Translations under genes and position numbers: made by a program | DNA from: Siniperca chuatsi | Lineage: Eukaryota; Chordata; Actinopteri; Centrarchiformes; Sinipercidae | Direction: 5' to 3' | Length of the DNA stretch: 64,000 nucleotides | Assembly (NCBI RefSeq): GCF_020085105.1 | Contig: NC_058043.1 | Coordinates: 19,913,167 to 19,977,166 of the forward strand | In this document: positions 59,802 to 64,000 of the stretch, piece by piece | Position numbering within the stretch: the stretch's first letter is position 1 | How the letters are laid out: each line of letters starts with the position of its first letter | The notes under the pieces: model-generated | Database searches by the model: none | What the model was told of the DNA's origin: nothing | What the model saw: the letters and a program-made list of their open reading frames with translations, nothing else

Positions 59802-62800
59802 TCAGCCACTGAGGGGGCGCAGGTCTACTCTGACCTTCTCCCCAGTGCTCATCATGCCAATCGTGGGGTACAAGCCTCCTACAGGTAAGGCCACTTCCCT
59901 CCGGCCCACCACCTTTCCATTTCTGGTGAAGAACACCTGTTCAAACACAAGGGGACAGCAAAGAGATAATAGGTATATTTGCACTGAAGGTTTAAGAGTC
60001 CCTGGTTTTATATTCCTAGATTTTGACAGCATCTCACCATGACCTTTCTCCCATCTAAATCTTCTCCCTCATCCTCCTCATCTTCATTGCTTGCATACAA
60101 GTCATTCTGAACCTCACTGGGCTTGGGAAGCACATCGAAGTCCCAGTCATCCACGTCATCTGAAAGAACCCAGAAAGACACTTAAGAGACTGTACATGAT
60201 GAGGCACAGTGCTTTGGAAACAATATAAAGATGTTCACCTCCACCATCAAGGCTGTAGTCGCGTGGAAACATGATCCCACAGCCCATAATGTCCCCTTCA
60301 AAGCAGCGTGGTCCAAAGGGGTCCCCGACCCCGCTGCCCTGGAACAATTTTCCATCATCTACAAAGAACAATAGCTGATTAGTGTTCGTTGTCACATACA
60401 TGAGAGAGTGTGCTACACTCAAGACACAGATGCAACTATCAAAGCACAAGACAACGTCTGCCATTGCTAATACTTATATCAGTCTTTTTGTTCCATTGAG
60501 CAGTGTGAAGTCACATTCACCCATTCATTTTCTGAGCCACTGATCCTGTTCAGTCGACACGCATTGTACAGACAGACAAACTAGTTCCCACTCACTCCTA
60601 CAGGTAATTTGGAGTTTCCAGTTCACCTGACCTGCATGATTTGGACTGTGGGAGGAAACCAGAGCAACCAGAGGAAACCCACACAGACACAGGGGGAAGA
60701 ACATGTATCAAATATTACGTTGGAACAATAACACTCGTACGTTTAGTGGGAACTGTTTTCAGCAATACACTGCTCTGGCTGGTGGAAGCCAAAGAAAGCT
60801 ACATAGAAATCAATTATAACCTTTTAAATATTTCATTATAATAAAATATTGACAAATCTGTACTTTCTACCATTGCCAGAAACATGAGTGACAGTTTGGT
60901 GACATTAACAATGTAATTGTTGATGACACAATGAATGTGTACACTACTAAATATTAGACAGACATATAATGACAGTGGTACTGTAATATGGATTTCAATT
61001 GAATGAAAATGTTTACAGAGAAAAAACTGACAGATCATCATGCACCAGCCAACACTCACCTGCATGATAGGCTATGGACCCTCTGCTCCAACCTGGATGT
61101 CTGTTTTTGGGATAGTCCTGCGAGACAAAAGAGAAAATAGCATCTAATGATTCATCAACACATCAGCCAGTCTGAACAATGTCATCATTGCATCACAAAC
61201 AGTTAATAGAGTTTTTTTCTGCTCAGAGGCCAGGTATCTGTTATCATCGGGTATTTGCTTCTTCAAGTAGAGCTACACACATTTTGTATCTAGCTTTGGG
61301 GATCCTGACGTGTCACTTCTACGAAGATGGTTTTTGTGGGACAAACACTAAACCAACATCATCTTTCACCAAGCAATGTGACACTGATCCACTAAATCAC
61401 CTCTAGGCTACAGCGACTTTCTATGCAGGGAGGGATTCTTGAATTGGATTTCCTGTAATAAAACAGATCTAATATTGACTTTACAGAATCAGCTTTATTG
61501 GCCAAGTATGTGAACACATACATGGAATTTGACTCCGGTTTTAAGTTGCTCTCAATGTTACACACAGTTCCAAGAGCAATTTTCAGGAAGATAGAAATAG
61601 ACATACAGCTAAAAACATAACACTATTTTGTACATACAAGTAGGTGCAAAACAAGTCTAATTCTAGCAGGTCTAAGTAACCATATAAGCCACTGATGTGA
61701 TGATGGGCACAGCAGGTGAGAAAACTAGGCGTTGGAAGGAGAAAGCATGAGAAAATAAGACTGAAGGAATACCACAGAATTAAAGAGATAAGGTGTCGGT
61801 AATGACTGCTGCATAGAAAACAGAGATTATAAGACTTTTCCCCCAGAAGGAACAAGAGAAAAGGAATGCACCATAAACAATTGCTCCTTTATCCAATTTA
61901 AGCAGCCATTGAGCAACTTGTAAATGTTAACCATGTGTTACCCTGAGACAGAGAGACAGACACCTTTGTTTTGATTTTTGTATTAAGAGTTAATGCTTCC
62001 CATGAGCAGACTGCTGCGTCTTCCAGGAGATGACGGGGGATGGAGCAAAACCTCAGGAATGACCGTTTGATGGATTTATAATGCTCCACCAAACCCGCAG
62101 ACACATCGAGAAAAACAATTCCTGGAAAACAATCAGCGAAATGACAGAGCTCTATTCTCCACACCGCCTGACCCGAGGGCGCAACATGCCCACACACAGT
62201 AACTAACGGCGGGGGAGTCAGGGGGAGCTAAATGTCAAGGGCAAGTGCTACAATGATCCGCCACCTCCCAGGCTGTGAGCACCATCACAGCTGGCAAAAC
62301 AGCAGTGTGATTAGCAAGACTGATGCTCAATCAATTAGCATCCAATGACTGAAAACAATGAGTTCCGGCAGAGAGCAGCAATTTCTGAGCCACACTTCAT
62401 TTCATATCTGTCACTTAATGACATGATGACTGCATCCTAAGCAATTATTAGGCTGTTTTATTTATATTAAAACAGAATGTGCACGAGTTCACAATGATTT
62501 CATGCGAGGCCAAAGGCGGCTGATTGCATGTCTGTGGTGTAAACATTCAACAAGTCTCCTCTCAGACCCAACCTATTTCCAAAATATGGATCATCACTTG
62601 CTGTCAACATTTCTGATTAAAACCACCTAATTGAGCCAAATTAATTAAGATATCAACCTTAAATTGCTTAGCCTGAGGAACTCCTGCATACTTTTAATTC
62701 TTTTCTATTTATTCCTTCTTGTGTACAGTGAATAACTGCATGGAAAGAGAAAGTAAAATAAAGCAGAAATACACAAATACAACAATCAGATATTCTCATC

Positions 62801-63232
62801 TAATCTCAACTAACTTTTCACATACTTGACTGCAGTATTCTAGTTAACATGGTAGATTAGCATGTAAATGGAACAACCTGCTTTCTATGGAAAACCAGAT
62901 GTGGGGATGAAATGAGACAATATTTATTCTGTTATTAGCTTTTCCTCTTTCGGTCATCCATCACTCACACTGGAAACAGTGAGAGCAGTGGTGCGCATGA
63001 GGGAGAGCAATGACGACTTACTGTACACAGACTGTGTACAGTAAGTAACATGGTGTGTCAACGAGGAGGCTCAGGCTCTTACCCTGCGTGCCAGCCCCAG
63101 GGCTATGTAACACTTCTCTCCAGCATCTGTGATCTCCAGTTCATAGTAGTGGAAGCGTGTGTTGAGAGGCCGTCGGGCCTGAGCCAAGCCCACGTCCACG
63201 ATGCTCTTCCCTTTACCCACGTACTCCAGGAG
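59802..63232 (-). CDS. spryd3: spryd3, SPRY domain-containing protein 3 (C-terminal 194 residues; 5' part outside window)
   Basis: Function not established in the family; SPRY folds act as protein-interaction modules. Five exons: 63232-63083, 61117-61060, 60358-60239, 60159-60038, 59936-59802 (stop TGA at 59804-59802), all in phase. Motifs in order: LLEYVGKGKSIVDVGLAQAR, EKCYIALGLARR, DYPKNRHPGWSRGS, AYHADDGKLFQGSGVGDPFG, GDIMGCGIMFPRDY, an acidic spacer (NEDEEDEGEDLDGRKV), and the closing VFFTRNGKVVGRRE and GEKVRVDLRPLSG. This is the second of the two SPRY repeats of mammalian SPRYD3 (about 440 residues), including its acidic insertion and the exact C-terminus. The first SPRY repeat must lie beyond the right edge. 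Confidence 0.94.
60500..60705 (-). repeat. Dispersed teleost repeat, copy 3 of 3
   Basis: In spryd3 intron. On plus it reads 'cattcacccattcattttctgagccactgatcctgttc...' and '...gtgggaggaaaccagagcaaccagaggaaacccacacagac', the reverse orientation of the family seen at 12740 and 42950. Confidence 0.65.
61480..61720 (-). repeat. Dispersed retroelement-like fragment in spryd3 intron
   Basis: 'tcagctttattggccaagtatgtgaacacatacatggaatttgactccgg' is a text found in very many fish loci; it is followed by a degraded 'acatacagctaaaaacataac...tgcaaaac' part. Exact class not determined. Confidence 0.55.
61721..63082. other. spryd3 intron, unique sequence
   Basis: No exon, RNA gene or clear repeat recognised between the exons 61060-61117 and 63083-63232. 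Confidence 0.5.
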
Positions 63233-64000
63233 CTGTGGAAATAACGCAGACACATAAAAGTTATGACTGAACACAGAAACTGGATTCATGTCTCTAAACA
63301 TTTGTTAGCGTCTTAGCATTAGAAGGCAATTTAGATTTATATGAAATCCCTTTATTTTATATTTAAAAATGGACCTGTTAAAATGGACTCAATTTAACAG
63401 GTTAAACAAAGAAAATTTAACTGTTAATTCTGGTCATCTGTCTACTATTACTTCAATGATTAAACACTTAATTTCAGGTAGATTTAAAGCTGCACCAATC
63501 AATATTTTTATATTTATAATGGATCAAATGACTATGTGCCTTTTAGCCTGTTTTAGCTCATGGTTTCGATTTTCCAGTCCACAAACTCCATAAAAAAGAA
63601 ACCTACCATACGCTACCTGCCCAGCAGCAAACAGCAGACAGACAAAGTTAGCGACTAGCTAGGTAGTGAACATAGTGGAGCATCTAGCAAGTAAAGAGAC
63701 AGATCTTTCTTTTAGGAGTTGATCGAGACCAACAGAGCTAAAAGTAGAGTGAATATTAGATTCATATTTGGCCAAAAACACGACTCCAAGTGAATGCTAA
63801 TGTTGCTTCACGACTGATGGATGTGTAAACAGGCAATTGCTTGTCGAAGATGTTGAATGTTTTCACATTTGCTACGCATTTGCCACAACTTTGTAAGGTG
63901 ATAATATAGCAATTTATTCAGCTTATGCTGCTGCCCCCAAGTGGCCAAAATAAATATATCAATAAATGCAGCTTCTAAGCAAGACCTTTGAAAGAAGAAA
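63233..64000. other. spryd3 intron continuing off the right edge
   Basis: AT-rich. No exon with splice support. The next upstream spryd3 exon is not reached. Confidence 0.5.

Overview
The window is vertebrate nuclear DNA, almost certainly from a ray-finned (teleost) fish. Genes are split by GT-AG introns, codon use and protein sequences are vertebrate, and the dispersed repeats (L2/CR1-type LINE 3' ends, a deleted Tc1/mariner element, short inverted-repeat elements, dense CA/TA/CT microsatellites) are typical of teleosts. I recognise five protein genes. In order they are calcoco1 (minus, 3' part off the left edge), smug1 (minus), a znf740 homologue (minus), lima1/EPLIN (plus) and spryd3 (minus, 5' part off the right edge). 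Their human counterparts all lie on chromosome 12q13 (established knowledge), so this looks like a locally reshuffled piece of that ancestral block.

Layout: 0-5 kb holds the SKICH and coiled-coil exons of calcoco1. 7.5-10.1 kb holds the two coding exons of smug1, with an L2 LINE relic in the intron. 10.4-16 kb is repeat-rich intergenic DNA with transposon relics. 16-39 kb is the znf740 locus. 41.2-56.2 kb is lima1, with nine coding exons and several long microsatellites in its introns. 56-59.7 kb is a quiet interval between convergent genes. 59.8-63.2 kb holds the last five exons of spryd3.

The most striking thing in the window is inside znf740. The ordinary vertebrate gene encodes three C2H2-type fingers. 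Here, between the exon for finger 1 (34038-34158) and the exon for finger 2 (19703-19821), lie 14 extra exons of exactly 84 nt. Each encodes one complete zinc finger, is bounded by phase-1 introns on both sides, and has an intact AG acceptor and GT donor. Splicing can therefore add or skip any number of fingers in 28-residue steps without changing frame. The annotation allows anything from the ancestral three-finger protein (all skipped) to a 17-finger protein (all included). The DNA-contact positions of the fingers are nearly identical, 13 of 14 carry an unusual Val in place of Glu in the inter-finger linker, and part of the array clearly grew by duplication of a two-exon unit. I cannot tell from sequence alone whether the cassettes are used together, alternatively or mutually exclusively.

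Limits: exon limits were read by eye from splice consensus, reading frame and remembered family sequences. UTR ends, poly(A) sites and the first coding exon of znf740 are not firmly located. Repeat family names are by recognition only.
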